From NCBI RefSeq assembly GCF_008364765.1, contig NZ_VTUY01000004.1:504596-568595 (forward strand): 64,000 nt of DNA. The letters run 5' to 3'. Shown in pieces: positions 1 through 8,200 of this stretch. The position numbers were made by a program, and so were the translations under genes. The DNA is from Bacillus sp. CH30_1T (GTDB lineage: Bacteria > Bacillota > Bacilli > Bacillales > Bacillaceae_B). Below the pieces are notes generated by a model. The model saw only the letters and a list, made by a program, of their open reading frames with translations. It had not been told where the DNA came from and did no database searches. How positions within the stretch are numbered: the first letter of the stretch is position 1; every line of letters begins with the position of its first letter.

Positions 1-1
1 A

Positions 2-574
2 TTAAACCTTAAATATTCCGCAGAAAAAGCAGTCAATGCCTTGTTTCCAACCAATGAAGAAGATATGAACAGCATTGTGATTCCAAATGAATTCAAGGTG
101 ATGCAGCCTTTAACAAAGGAAACAAAATCTTATCAGTGGGTTAAATGGGGGACGGTAGGTGTCATTAGCCTGTTAACTGGTTTATTAGTGGTTGTATACT
201 GGACCGATATGCTTCATCAATCTATTTTTAGCATTGTCTATCTTTTTTTCATTTTGATCAGCTCCATTAAACACCGTGGGAATTTTTATTTGTTAGCTGA
301 TGGCCTTATACTGAATGGCTATTATGTTCCCTGGGGCAGGGTTAAAGGATATAAAGTAGAAAAGATTATTAAGTGGCATGAGCTGTACGGTTTAGATGGC
401 AAAATCAATCAAGGCTACAAATTAGAGGTGAAGGTGAAAAACAAATGGATTCAACCACAGTTTGTAGTAGTTAGAGATCAGGTACACTTGGATAGAATTC
501 TATCACTGTTAGAAAAGCAAGGAGTGCAGAGCATAAAAGAAAGATCCCACACTCCGGTTTCTAAAAATGTGTAA
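2..574 (+). CDS. Membrane protein, 5' end outside the window
   Basis: The frame is open from base 2, so the true start lies upstream; the TTG at 41 is only the first start-like codon inside the window. The visible ~190 residues contain two close hydrophobic segments (roughly residues 48-65 and 72-88) with a short exposed turn, followed by a soluble C-terminal domain of about 95 residues rich in beta-type sequence (LLADGLILNGYYVPWGRVKGY). The layout of paired transmembrane helices plus a small soluble domain resembles bacterial PH-like membrane proteins of unknown function, but I do not recognise the family. No partner can be assigned because the upstream region is not seen. Confidence 0.6.
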   Translation, partial: LNLKYSAEKAVNALFPTNEEDMNSIVIPNEFKVMQPLTKETKSYQWVKWGTVGVISLLTGLLVVVYWTDMLHQSIFSIVYLFFILISSIKHRGNFYLLADGLILNGYYVPWGRVKGYKVEKIIKWHELYGLDGKINQGYKLEVKVKNKWIQPQFVVVRDQVHLDRILSLLEKQGVQSIKERSHTPVSKNV

Positions 575-576
575 CG

Positions 577-675
577 TTACTCATAAACGGAATTGATACT
601 GACATTTTCAAGCCATTTCCCCGGATTCTTACCGTCTACTTCAGCAAGCCAAATGTCTCGATTCTCATCTGTGAT
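577..675 (-). pseudogene. C-terminal gene remnant
   Basis: On the minus strand a 33-codon open stretch ends in TAA at 577-579 and reads DENRDIWLAEVDGKNPGKW followed by LENVSINSVYE. It looks like the tail of a real protein, but the frame is closed by TAG immediately upstream and no start or ribosome binding site is present. I read it as the decayed end of a lost gene, of unknown family, lying convergent to the preceding membrane-protein gene. Confidence 0.3.
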
Positions 676-765
676 CGACTATCCCCTGAACCATAACAAC
701 TGGTGAATGGAGGGGTGACTCCTGGACTTTCCTTCATAACAAAACATTAAAGGGAGTTTATTAAT

Positions 766-1491
766 ATGAAACATCTAACTCTCGAACACTATGACTTACT
801 ATTATTTGATCTGGACGATACTTTATTCGGTCACTCGGAAGCTTATGAGAGAGGAGTAGGGGACACACTTAAGCAATTTCCTGAACTGCGACAAATTGCA
901 CCAAATGTATTTTATAAAACCTTTTTAAAGCATAATCATTTACTATGGGGCAGGTTTTCTTCAAAGGATTTGGATTTCCATGAATTCTCTTTGAAAAGAC
1001 TAGAGAACACACTTAAGGAATTCAGTATTTCTGTAGAGGAGGAAGTGTCCCTCGCCATCGTTAAAGCCTTTCAATGCTCTTATCTCAATCGCATCCATCC
1101 TCATCATGAATTGAATGAATTTTTATTGGAATTAAGTAGCAGTGTTGGAGTCGGGATTGTTACGAACGGTACCGTATATAATGCTTACGAAAAGGTTCAT
1201 CGACTTGGACTATCCTCTATCTTTCCAAAAAGCTCTGTCATAATCTCAGAGAAGGTAGGCTTCTCGAAACCTGATACGGAAATTTACCAACACACCCTGG
1301 ATGTTTTTGAAAGTAATCCGGATCGCACACTATTTATTGGAGACAATTATTTCACTGATATAGTCGGGGCGAAATCATTAGGTTTAGATACGATATGGAT
1401 CAACAAATTTGATTATGAGTGTCCCCACGAACGGCCGGATTATACGTTAAAGCGTCTATTAGATTTGAAAGAATTAATAATGAAGGTGTGA
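766..1491 (+). CDS. HAD-superfamily hydrolase, YjjG/YfnB type
   Basis: A 241-residue haloacid dehalogenase-fold phosphatase. Motif I is FDLDDT at residues 14-19 with D15 the expected nucleophile, motif II is the TNGT segment near residue 131, the conserved lysine lies in FSKPDTEIY, and motif IV is GDNYFTDIVGA near residue 195. The order and the helical cap between motifs I and II fit the YjjG-like nucleotidases (B. subtilis YfnB), which dephosphorylate pyrimidine and damaged nucleotides; the substrate here is inferred from family only. The start has an AAGGGAG site. It ends 5 bp before the next gene, so the two are probably co-transcribed. Confidence 0.85.
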   Translation: MKHLTLEHYDLLLFDLDDTLFGHSEAYERGVGDTLKQFPELRQIAPNVFYKTFLKHNHLLWGRFSSKDLDFHEFSLKRLENTLKEFSISVEEEVSLAIVKAFQCSYLNRIHPHHELNEFLLELSSSVGVGIVTNGTVYNAYEKVHRLGLSSIFPKSSVIISEKVGFSKPDTEIYQHTLDVFESNPDRTLFIGDNYFTDIVGAKSLGLDTIWINKFDYECPHERPDYTLKRLLDLKELIMKV

Positions 1492-1496
1492 TATTA

Positions 1497-2207
1497 ATGA
1501 AAAGACTGCCTGCAATTAAAGCAGCGAAGAAATTTGTATTAGAAACCTTTCCAACATGTCAAGCAGCACTTCTCGGTGGCAGCGTAGTCAGGGGAGATGA
1601 AACGAATACATCCGATTTAGATATTGTCATCATTGACGAAAGCCTCCGTTCAGAATACCGAGAATCTTTCAACTTACATGGATGGCCAATTGAAGCCTTC
1701 GTCCATAATAGAAAAACAATTCAGGTCTATTTCCAAAAAGACTGCCAAAGAGCCCGGCCTTCATTGCCTAGAATGGTATCAGAAGGGATCCCCCTAATCG
1801 ATCATACCATCATTCCAAGCCTCAAAGAAGAAGCAAATAATCTTTTGAGGGACGGACCTCCAAAATGGGACAGTCAAACGATTGATATGAAGAGATATTT
1901 CCTTACTGATGCATTGGATGATTTTATTGGATCACAGGAAAGAGGAGAAAGCATTTTTATCGCGGGCTCTATTGGGGAATCCCTTCATGAGTTTGTCCTC
2001 AGAACCCGAGGTCAATGGATTGGTGCCTCGAAATGGATAACACGGGCATTGAAGGAATATGATGAAAGCTTTGCAGAAGATTTTGTGGAAGCTTTCGACC
2101 AGTTTTATCAAAAAGGGAACAAACAACCCATTGTAAGTTTGGTGGACTCTGTATTAGAACAACACGGAGGACGATTGTTCGAAGGATTTTCTTTAGGAAA
2201 GAAATAA
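1497..2207 (+). CDS. Nucleotidyltransferase-domain protein
   Basis: A 236-residue protein of the minimal nucleotidyltransferase (polymerase beta-like) fold. The signature GGSVVRGDETNTSDLDIVI runs through residues 27-45: the Gly-Gly-Ser turn and the metal-binding D40-x-D42 pair are present. The rest is helical and resembles the C-terminal part of aminoglycoside adenylyltransferase-like proteins, but the substrate is unknown. ATG 1497 is chosen because GAAGGTG ends 8 bp before it and because it follows the stop of the HAD gene by 5 bp; a longer frame back to 1419 lies wholly inside that gene. The peptide RDGPP in the middle is encoded by a copy of the dispersed 11-mer. Confidence 0.8.
   Translation: MKRLPAIKAAKKFVLETFPTCQAALLGGSVVRGDETNTSDLDIVIIDESLRSEYRESFNLHGWPIEAFVHNRKTIQVYFQKDCQRARPSLPRMVSEGIPLIDHTIIPSLKEEANNLLRDGPPKWDSQTIDMKRYFLTDALDDFIGSQERGESIFIAGSIGESLHEFVLRTRGQWIGASKWITRALKEYDESFAEDFVEAFDQFYQKGNKQPIVSLVDSVLEQHGGRLFEGFSLGKK
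1847..1861 (+). repeat. GGGACGGACCT dispersed repeat, single copy
   Basis: GAGGGACGGACCTCC lies inside the nucleotidyltransferase gene and encodes part of RDGPP. One of eleven exact 11-mer copies in the window. Confidence 0.8.
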
Positions 2208-2213
2208 AGTATA

Positions 2214-2245
2214 AAAGCCCTTCAAAGAAAGAAGGGCTCATTTCA
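2214..2245. terminator. Bidirectional terminator
   Basis: Hairpin AGCCCTTC / GAAGGGCT with a 7-nt loop between the convergent nucleotidyltransferase and Spo0M-like genes. A-rich sequence on the left and T-rich on the right suit both directions. Confidence 0.7.
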
Positions 2246-2254
2246 ATTCTGACA

Positions 2255-2650
2255 TTATACTACTATCTGAAACTCATCATGATCGACACTGTTTACACCA
2301 TCGTCGAAGACCAGTCGGGTGACAAACTTATAAGAAACATTGTCACTACTCGGTGGAAATGAATCTGAAAGTCTGCACGAAAAGTGAATGGTGCGTTGTT
2401 CGTTTGCTTTCATCGTTGATGAGCTTAATATAGTATTGTGATGAAGAACAGATGAGCGGTTACTATTCTGATCGTACTGTAAAAGGTCGGTCTCGATCCT
2501 TTTTAATTTCTGCTCCACTCGTCCGCCTGTAAGTTCATATTCCCCTTTAATGACGTCTCCTGGGCAGAACTCTTTTTTGTTCAATACCAAATCAATCTTT
2601 GTTGCACCAATACCGAACCTGCACATCAGTTTACTAAACATAACAGCCAT
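2255..2650 (-). CDS. Spo0M-like arrestin-fold protein
   Basis: A 131-residue protein resembling the N-terminal arrestin-like half of Spo0M (SpoOM family): the start SKLMCRFGIGATKIDLVLNK matches the family opening, followed by PGDVIKGEYELTGG, typical of the first beta-sandwich. Spo0M of B. subtilis is about 258 residues, so this protein is half length. B. subtilis Spo0M affects sporulation initiation and cell morphology; the role here is inferred. Two starts are possible, ATG 2650 and ATG 2641; GTGAGGT lies 3-4 bp before the first and about 13 bp before the second. The gene is convergent with the nucleotidyltransferase and shares its terminator. Confidence 0.7.
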   Translation of the reverse strand: MAVMFSKLMCRFGIGATKIDLVLNKKEFCPGDVIKGEYELTGGRVEQKLKRIETDLLQYDQNSNRSSVLHHNTILSSSTMKANEQRTIHFSCRLSDSFPPSSDNVSYKFVTRLVFDDGVNSVDHDEFQIVV

Positions 2651-2988
2651 TCAACCTCACATTCATCTAGTTACCAATTCTACGCAATAAGGAGATCTTT
2701 GGTTTCACTTTTCTGCGCCTTTTCTACGACTATATTCTAAAAGAAAAGCATCTCCTTTGTCTACAACCCTTCTTCGACATATTTCGCGAACTTTTATAAG
2801 TATTATTGGAATTTTCCAATGTTCGGTCCCCACACATTATTCTCCATATAATGAATCATACCCCAGATGAGTATGCTAATTGGAATTTGTTCCATAAAGA
2901 GGTAGAAATATAGTCTGAATTTCTATAAAATAGGACTAGAACATTATCATATTTTGGTAAAATACTAGCTTAAGAAGGGGTCATTCAA
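2651..2988. other. Intergenic region with PBP promoter
   Basis: A 338-bp region without a convincing gene, between divergent genes. An extended -10 element TGGTAAAAT at 2955-2963 lies about 25 bp before the TTG start of the penicillin-binding protein; the -35 is weak. The same TGGTAAAAT core recurs before other genes here (5599, 11492, 23431), as usual for sigma-A extended -10 promoters. Confidence 0.45.
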
Positions 2989-5157
2989 TTGAAGGAAAAG
3001 AAGAAAAAGAAAAAAACCCATGTCCCATTGAGAATGAATTTACTTTTTATTTCGGTCTTTTTTCTATTTTCACTCTTGATTCTTCGTCTTGGGATTGTAC
3101 AAATCGTGCAAGGGAACCATTATGAAGCGGAAGTGGCCAGAACCGAAAATGTGAAATCACATAATGGAACACCTCCGAGAGGAAAAGTCTATGATCGTTA
3201 TCGAAATGTAATAGTGGACAACGTACCTTTAAACGCAATCACCTACACCAGAACGCAATCGACAAAGCCCGAGGATATGCTGAAAGTAGCAAGAAGTCTG
3301 GCAGAGTTAATCGAAATGAAACCTGACAAAATAACAGATCGAGATCGAAAAGATTTCTGGTTATTGAGTCATCCTGAAAAAGCTGAAAAACTGGTGACAA
3401 AGGATGAATTGAAGAAACTCGAAGATGATGAAGATCTTACAAAAGATGATGTGAACAGAAAGGTTTATGAAATGCAGCTCGAGAGGATAACCGAAGAGAA
3501 CATCAAATCTTTTAATAAACAAGAAGAGGAAGTTCTGGCGATTTTCCGCGAATTTAACACAGGTTACGCCCTTACTCCTCAAATCATCAAAAATAAAGAT
3601 GTATCCGTGGAAGAAATGGCAAGAGTCAGTGAACGCCTGTCAGAGATGCCTGGAGTGAACGTTACCACGGACTGGGAAAGAAAATATGTGAATGATAGCA
3701 CCTTGAGAACAATTCTAGGAAGAGTCTCAACTTCACAACAGGGGCTCCCAAGTGAACTTGTTAATGAATACAAAGCTCAAGGATATGCACTTAACGACCG
3801 TGTTGGGACCAGTTATTTCGAATCACAGTATGAAAACGTCCTAAAAGGTCAAAAGGAAGAAATCGAATACATCACGAAAAATGGAAGCGTCCTTGATACA
3901 CAGCTCGTCAGCGAAGGTCACAGTGGAAAGGATGTCGTATTAACTATCGACCTTCAGCTTCAAAAAGAAATCGAAAAGATCGTGGAAGAAGAGCTAAGCA
4001 AACAGGCATCCCAATATTGGGAATCTCCATTCCTGGATCGTGCTTTTGTTGTTATGATGGATCCACACACAGGTGAAATCCTTTCCATGGTCGGAAAGAA
4101 ATATGGGAAGGATGCAGATGGAAAGACTGAGATGCAGGATTATGCTTTAGGGACATTTACTTCTGAGTATGGAGTGGGGTCTGCGGTTAAGGGCGCTACT
4201 GTGTTGACGGGGTATATGACTGGGGCGCTGAATGTTGGTGATGTGCTTTATGATGAACCGATTCGGATAAAGGATACACCAGTAAAAAAATCTTGGTTTA
4301 ATGGATCGAGGTACCTTAGCGATATACAAGCTCTTGAGATTTCGTCTAACGTCTATATGTTTAAAACAGCAATAAAAATTGCAGATGGCACTTATCGTCC
4401 TAATCAGCCTTTGGACATTAACCCTGACGCCTTTGATATTATGAGAAATTACTATAGTCAGTTTGGCTTAGGGGTCAGAACGGGAATTGATCTCCCTGGA
4501 GAGGTAGAAGGTTTAAAAGGGAACGAAAGAAAACCGGGTAAACTTATGGACTTTGCCATTGGGCAATATGATTTATACACACCCATGCAACTTGTCCAGT
4601 ATGCTTCCACCATTGCCAATGGAGGCTATCGCATGAAGCCACATATCATGAAAGAAATTCGTGAACCCAGCCAAGAGAGAGATAAAGTGGGACCTCTCCT
4701 ATATGAAAACCAATCCCAAGTTTTAAACCGGATTGATGCAACAGAAAGAGAGATACAGCAGGTCCAGAGAGGATTTTACCAAGTAGCTCACGGAAGTAAT
4801 GGTACTGCCAATAACTTTAGAAGTGCACCTTATGATGCTGCAGCAAAATCAGGAACGGCAGAAGCTTTCTATTATAGCCCTGAAGAAAAAAGACAATATG
4901 AAACTTTCAACACCACTCTAATCGGCTATGCCCCATACAACAACCCGGAAGTAGCCTTTTCAGTTGTATTACCATATTCACACCAGAACAAAGATCCTTA
5001 CGTAAACAAAACCATAGCCAAACGTGCCATGGACAAATACTTCGAGTTGAAGAAGCAATACGAAAAAGACGGATACTTTGACTCATCCACAGAAGAAGAA
5101 GTCCGTAATGCCGACCAACTTGAAGAGACGGAAGAACAAGGAACAGAAGTGGAATAA
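2989..5157 (+). CDS. pbpA: Class B penicillin-binding protein (PbpA/PbpH type)
   Basis: A 722-residue class B PBP, a transpeptidase that cross-links peptidoglycan outside the membrane. A lysine-rich N-terminus precedes one transmembrane anchor (residues ~17-38), then the dimerisation/pedestal region with PPRGKVYDR, then the transpeptidase domain. The catalytic motifs are all present: S-A-V-K with S398 and K401, S-S-N near 452, and K-S-G-T-A near 620. Length and order match B. subtilis PbpA and PbpH (elongation, rod shape); the two cannot be told apart here, so the symbol is tentative. The TTG start is chosen because AAGGGG lies 9 bp upstream. It stands alone, followed by a hairpin. Confidence 0.9.
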   Translation: MKEKKKKKKTHVPLRMNLLFISVFFLFSLLILRLGIVQIVQGNHYEAEVARTENVKSHNGTPPRGKVYDRYRNVIVDNVPLNAITYTRTQSTKPEDMLKVARSLAELIEMKPDKITDRDRKDFWLLSHPEKAEKLVTKDELKKLEDDEDLTKDDVNRKVYEMQLERITEENIKSFNKQEEEVLAIFREFNTGYALTPQIIKNKDVSVEEMARVSERLSEMPGVNVTTDWERKYVNDSTLRTILGRVSTSQQGLPSELVNEYKAQGYALNDRVGTSYFESQYENVLKGQKEEIEYITKNGSVLDTQLVSEGHSGKDVVLTIDLQLQKEIEKIVEEELSKQASQYWESPFLDRAFVVMMDPHTGEILSMVGKKYGKDADGKTEMQDYALGTFTSEYGVGSAVKGATVLTGYMTGALNVGDVLYDEPIRIKDTPVKKSWFNGSRYLSDIQALEISSNVYMFKTAIKIADGTYRPNQPLDINPDAFDIMRNYYSQFGLGVRTGIDLPGEVEGLKGNERKPGKLMDFAIGQYDLYTPMQLVQYASTIANGGYRMKPHIMKEIREPSQERDKVGPLLYENQSQVLNRIDATEREIQQVQRGFYQVAHGSNGTANNFRSAPYDAAAKSGTAEAFYYSPEEKRQYETFNTTLIGYAPYNNPEVAFSVVLPYSHQNKDPYVNKTIAKRAMDKYFELKKQYEKDGYFDSSTEEEVRNADQLEETEEQGTEVE

Positions 5158-5158
5158 T

Positions 5159-5195
5159 ATCAACGCAACCCTTTGTACTGAAGAGTTGCGTTGAT
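5159..5195 (+). terminator. Hairpin after the PBP gene
   Basis: Perfect stem ATCAACGCAAC / GTTGCGTTGAT with a 15-nt loop right after the stop codon. There is no clear T-run, so termination may be partial. Confidence 0.55.
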
Positions 5196-5346
5196 GATTT
5201 CAGATCTCTTGTAATATTCATTATTAAGCTAGGATGCATGTAATGGACCGCCTAGTCTTTTGCTTGATATTTAATTAAAGATGAAACTTATCCATTTTTC
5301 AAACGTATATATATAAAGACATCCTCATTTAATGGGAGGGAAACGT

Positions 5347-5511
5347 ATGTTATGGAGGATCATCAGTCTTGCCGTGGGATTCGGATTATTAAATGGGCTT
5401 CTAAGAAGTACATTTCCAAAGATCTCCTTTGAAGCAGGAAATCAAAACGAAAGACAGATCCAAGAAGAAGAAAGAGTGAAAGCCGGCAGCTGGTTTACTG
5501 GCGGACAGTAA
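5347..5511 (+). CDS. Small single-span membrane protein
   Basis: A 54-residue frame starting at ATG 5347 behind GGGAGGG, ending in TAA at 5509. It begins MLWRIISLAVGFGLLNGLLR, which forms one short hydrophobic helix, then has a charged tail with a run of Glu and Lys (RQIQEEERVKAGSW). Good ribosome binding site, coding-like composition and a terminator immediately downstream support a real gene. I do not recognise the family. It is likely monocistronic; a helix with a cytoplasmic charged tail suits a small membrane-associated regulator, which is inference only. Confidence 0.6.
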   Translation: MLWRIISLAVGFGLLNGLLRSTFPKISFEAGNQNERQIQEEERVKAGSWFTGGQ

Positions 5512-5517
5512 GAAAAA

Positions 5518-5545
5518 ATGTCAGGGGGAGCCTCCTGGCATTTTC
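5518..5545 (+). terminator. Terminator of the small membrane protein
   Basis: Stem ATGTCAGG / CCTGGCAT (one G-U pair) with inner GGGAG..CTC pairing, followed by TTTTC. Confidence 0.65.
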
Positions 5546-5634
5546 TATGCCAATAACTCCTCAGCTAAGATGAAAGAGATTTTCATGCTTGATACTATGG
5601 TAAAATTAGTTAATGACTATCAAAGTTCGTAAGG

Positions 5635-5732
5635 GAGGGACGGACTTCTATTTAACATAAGATTCAAGGTAAAAACGCATTGAATACCGGCTTTCTCAGT
5701 TGAATTTAGAAATAATTTAAGGTCCTTCCCTC
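5635..5732. repeat. Inverted pair of the GGGACGGACCT repeat (degenerate)
   Basis: GAGGGACGGACTT at 5635-5647 and AAGGTCCTTCCCTC at 5719-5732 form imperfect inverted ends 98 bp apart in the leader of the next gene. Both copies carry one substitution from the common 11-mer. The architecture equals that of the perfect pair at 9002-9093. Confidence 0.6.
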
Positions 5733-5749
5733 TAGAAAGGAGAAAAATT

Positions 5750-6232
5750 ATGTCAATTAAGTATTGGTCTCAGATAGGTGTTGGTTTGTTGTTTTTTGGG
5801 TTCACGGTATTGTTTTCCTGGTATGAAGGGAGTGCGCTGATGGATAATCCTTGGGAATGGAAGTATTCAACTCCGTTCAGTGGGATGATTCACGGAAGCG
5901 GCTTAACGCAGGAGCAGATAGTGGATCTTGATTTCTTTGTGTACGCGGCCAAGTTTTCTCCACTGTTCCCAAGCATCATGATCATGAGTGCCAGTTATCT
6001 TTTGGTTCTCCTTGGATACAGGTTACTTAAACATCGTGGTTTTCCATTATTTTTAACTCTGTTTGGAATGGTGTATCTATTGATGAGTGCTTTTATCGCA
6101 TCATCTCCCACAACTGGTGGGAACATTCTTTTTTTGCTATTTGTCTTAATAGGACTCTTATTGGTCATTCTCGCCTTTCTTTTTCACTTCTCTCCATCTC
6201 TACGAATGAAGGATCAATCCAACCAAGCATGA
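5750..6232 (+). CDS. Four-helix membrane protein, possibly DUF4306-like
   Basis: A 160-residue protein with four hydrophobic segments (about residues 8-24, 68-90, 97-116 and 122-146) and a soluble loop of ~40 residues between the first two that contains SWYEGSALMDNPWEWKYSTP. This resembles the Bacillus YjdJ-like DUF4306 proteins, which have no known function; I am not certain of the family. ATG 5750 has AGAAAGGAG upstream. It lies alone between the degenerate repeat pair and the MerR promoter. Confidence 0.6.
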   Translation: MSIKYWSQIGVGLLFFGFTVLFSWYEGSALMDNPWEWKYSTPFSGMIHGSGLTQEQIVDLDFFVYAAKFSPLFPSIMIMSASYLLVLLGYRLLKHRGFPLFLTLFGMVYLLMSAFIASSPTTGGNILFLLFVLIGLLLVILAFLFHFSPSLRMKDQSNQA

Positions 6233-6346
6233 TAAAGGGGAGAGAACTTAATGAAATGTGTGATACAGATCAGTAAGGTTAGAAAGGTAAAAATTCAATC
6301 ATAATAATTCACTCTTTATACCATTTTACATAAAACCATAACGTTT

Positions 6347-6378
6347 AACTGTACGGTTTACCATAAATAAAGTATACT
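6347..6378 (+). promoter_or_regulatory. Candidate MerR promoter/operator
   Basis: A near-perfect dyad AACTGTACGGTT (6347-6358) precedes a TATACT -10 box at 6373-6378, upstream of the MerR gene. The dyad is set further from the -10 than in classical MerR promoters, so its role is uncertain. Confidence 0.35.
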
Positions 6379-6404
6379 ACTCTAGAGGTGATGTCCTTGG
6401 GAAG

Positions 6405-6815
6405 TTGTATCGAATAGGAGAACTTTCGAAGCAAAGTCAAGTGTCCAAAAGGACAATTGATTATTATACAAAAATAGGTTTATTGGAATGCGATCGATCA
6501 CGTAATAATTATCGGTACTATCACGAAAATACGTTAGCTGACTTAAAGATGATTGAACAATGCCAGCAGATGAAAATGTCTTTACATGAAATTAAAGATC
6601 GATTAACGGTAATGAAATCCGTGGAAGTGGATCCCTCGATTCTAGAGAAACAAGTAGGCCATATTCGAAATGAAATGGATCATTTGCATAACGAATTACA
6701 TGAAGTTTTACACGCTATGGAAACGCTAGGGGATGAAGAACGCAATCAAATGATAAAACAAGTATCCCCACAGGCTTTGGCCTTATTCCAAACATTAATG
6801 GTTTTTTCTGGTTAA
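6405..6815 (+). CDS. MerR-family transcriptional regulator
   Basis: A 136-residue regulator: winged helix-turn-helix at residues ~2-40 (YRIGELSKQSQVSKRTIDYY, then YYTKIGLL) followed by the arginine/tyrosine wing (RNNYRYY) and a long coiled-coil dimerisation helix (residues ~75-115). No cysteine or histidine pair typical of metal-sensing members is evident at the C-terminus, so the effector is unknown. TTG 6405 is the only in-frame start that keeps the canonical YRIGEL opening; GAGGTGAT lies 12 bp before it, rather far. The MpfA-like gene follows after 42 bp on the same strand, so it may control that exporter. Confidence 0.8.
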   Translation: MYRIGELSKQSQVSKRTIDYYTKIGLLECDRSRNNYRYYHENTLADLKMIEQCQQMKMSLHEIKDRLTVMKSVEVDPSILEKQVGHIRNEMDHLHNELHEVLHAMETLGDEERNQMIKQVSPQALALFQTLMVFSG

Positions 6816-6857
6816 TCCAGCATAATAGATAAACAACTACAGGAGAGTGACTTTTTT

Positions 6858-8129
6858 TTGGACGATATACCACTGAATTCATTAGTATTATTAGGAGCAT
6901 TAATACTTTTATCTGCCTTTTTTTCATCGGCGGAAACGGCTTACTCAAGCGTAAATAAGATTAGACTTAAGAACTTTGTAAGTGAGGGAAGACGAGGGAG
7001 CATTAAAGCGCATTATATCGCTGAAAACTTTGATAAAGCACTGTCCACGATATTAGTTGGAAACAACATCGTGAACATTGCCGCAGCCAGTATTTCAGCA
7101 AAGCTTGCGACAGATATTTTCGGAGGAAACACGGGTCTTGTCATCAGTACTTTTGTCATGACTTTATTAATTCTGATTTTCGGTGAAATCTTGCCTAAAT
7201 CATTGGCAAAAGAAAATGCTGAAACCTATTCCTTGACCATATCAGGCGTTCTCTTTTTCTTAATTAAAGTTCTTACACCGATTAACTTCTTTTTTATCAA
7301 ATTAAAAGAGTTGGTATCGAAATTCTTCTCGAAAAATCACGAGATGCCGTCTGTCACAGAGGAAGAATTAAAAGTGATGCTTGATATTAGTGAAGAAGAA
7401 GGAGTCATTGATAAAGAAGAAAGAGAATTGATTCACCGTTCCATGGACTTTGATGAAATCCTTGCAACCGAGGTCCTGACACCCCGGATCGATGTCAAGG
7501 CTGTTGAAGTGAATCAACCGATTGAAGAAATTAAGGAAATGTTCTTTGAAGAGCGATTTTCTCGAATTCCGGTTTACGAAGATCATATTGACAATGTGAT
7601 CGGAATTCTTTCAGAGAAAGAGTTCTTTACTCATTTGATCAAATTCGGTGAAGTAAACATCCGGGAATTGATTCGGGAACCAATGTTTATATTTGAATCT
7701 GTCAAAATCTCAACTCTTCTTACTAAGCTTCAAAAGAACAATGTGCATATGGCCATTGTAGTAGATGAATTTGGTGGAACAACCGGAATCATCACCCTTG
7801 AAGATATCTTGGAAGAGATTGTAGGGGAAATCTGGGATGAGCAAGATGAGAAAACTCATTCCATGAGGAAAATCAGTGAAAATGAATATCGATTCGATTC
7901 ACAATATCAATTGGATGAATTTACAGAGTTACTCGATGTACGAGAGCCAGAGAGTTCTTATCATACAATTGGCGGATGGGTCGTTGAAAGCTTTGAAGAT
8001 CTTCCATCAGAAGGTGACAGCTTCGACTATGAAAACTTAAAAGTGAGCGTAGAAGAAGTGGATAATCGCCGGGTACGTACGATTAAAGTTGAAATACTAG
8101 AAGAAAAAACCGAAGATATTGTTCAGTAA
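6858..8129 (+). CDS. mpfA: CNNM/CorC-family Mg2+ exporter (MpfA/YhdP-like)
   Basis: A 423-residue membrane protein of the hemolysin/CNNM family. The N-terminal CNNM domain (residues ~1-170) has three to four helices with the family signature VGNNIVNIAAAS and FGEILPKSLAKENAE. Two CBS domains follow (about 195-320, LTPRIDVKAV and VVDEFGGTTGIITLEDILEEIVGEIWDE), then the CorC_HlyC C-terminal domain. B. subtilis MpfA (formerly YhdP) exports Mg2+, and the full domain set here supports the same task. TTG start with AGGAGAG 9 bp upstream. It follows the MerR regulator and ends in a strong terminator. The exact ortholog among Bacillus paralogs is inferred. Confidence 0.82.
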   Translation: MDDIPLNSLVLLGALILLSAFFSSAETAYSSVNKIRLKNFVSEGRRGSIKAHYIAENFDKALSTILVGNNIVNIAAASISAKLATDIFGGNTGLVISTFVMTLLILIFGEILPKSLAKENAETYSLTISGVLFFLIKVLTPINFFFIKLKELVSKFFSKNHEMPSVTEEELKVMLDISEEEGVIDKEERELIHRSMDFDEILATEVLTPRIDVKAVEVNQPIEEIKEMFFEERFSRIPVYEDHIDNVIGILSEKEFFTHLIKFGEVNIRELIREPMFIFESVKISTLLTKLQKNNVHMAIVVDEFGGTTGIITLEDILEEIVGEIWDEQDEKTHSMRKISENEYRFDSQYQLDEFTELLDVREPESSYHTIGGWVVESFEDLPSEGDSFDYENLKVSVEEVDNRRVRTIKVEILEEKTEDIVQ

Positions 8130-8135
8130 GTATGA

Positions 8136-8170
8136 AATAACAGGCTCTTCATTGCCTGTTATTTTTTTGG
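8136..8170 (+). terminator. Terminator of the MpfA-like gene
   Basis: Stem AATAACAGGC / GCCTGTTATT with 8-nt loop and a T7 tail. Confidence 0.85.
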
Positions 8171-8200
8171 TTTATTATTTATTGAGGAGGATGCTTTTAT

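Noticed and set aside
1419-1496. Longer start for the nucleotidyltransferase
   Set aside because: The extension lies inside the HAD gene, lacks a ribosome binding site and its residues do not resemble the family.
4907-5239. Minus-strand 110-codon frame inside the PBP gene end
   Set aside because: It lies antisense to a well-supported gene, has no ribosome binding site and no family resemblance.
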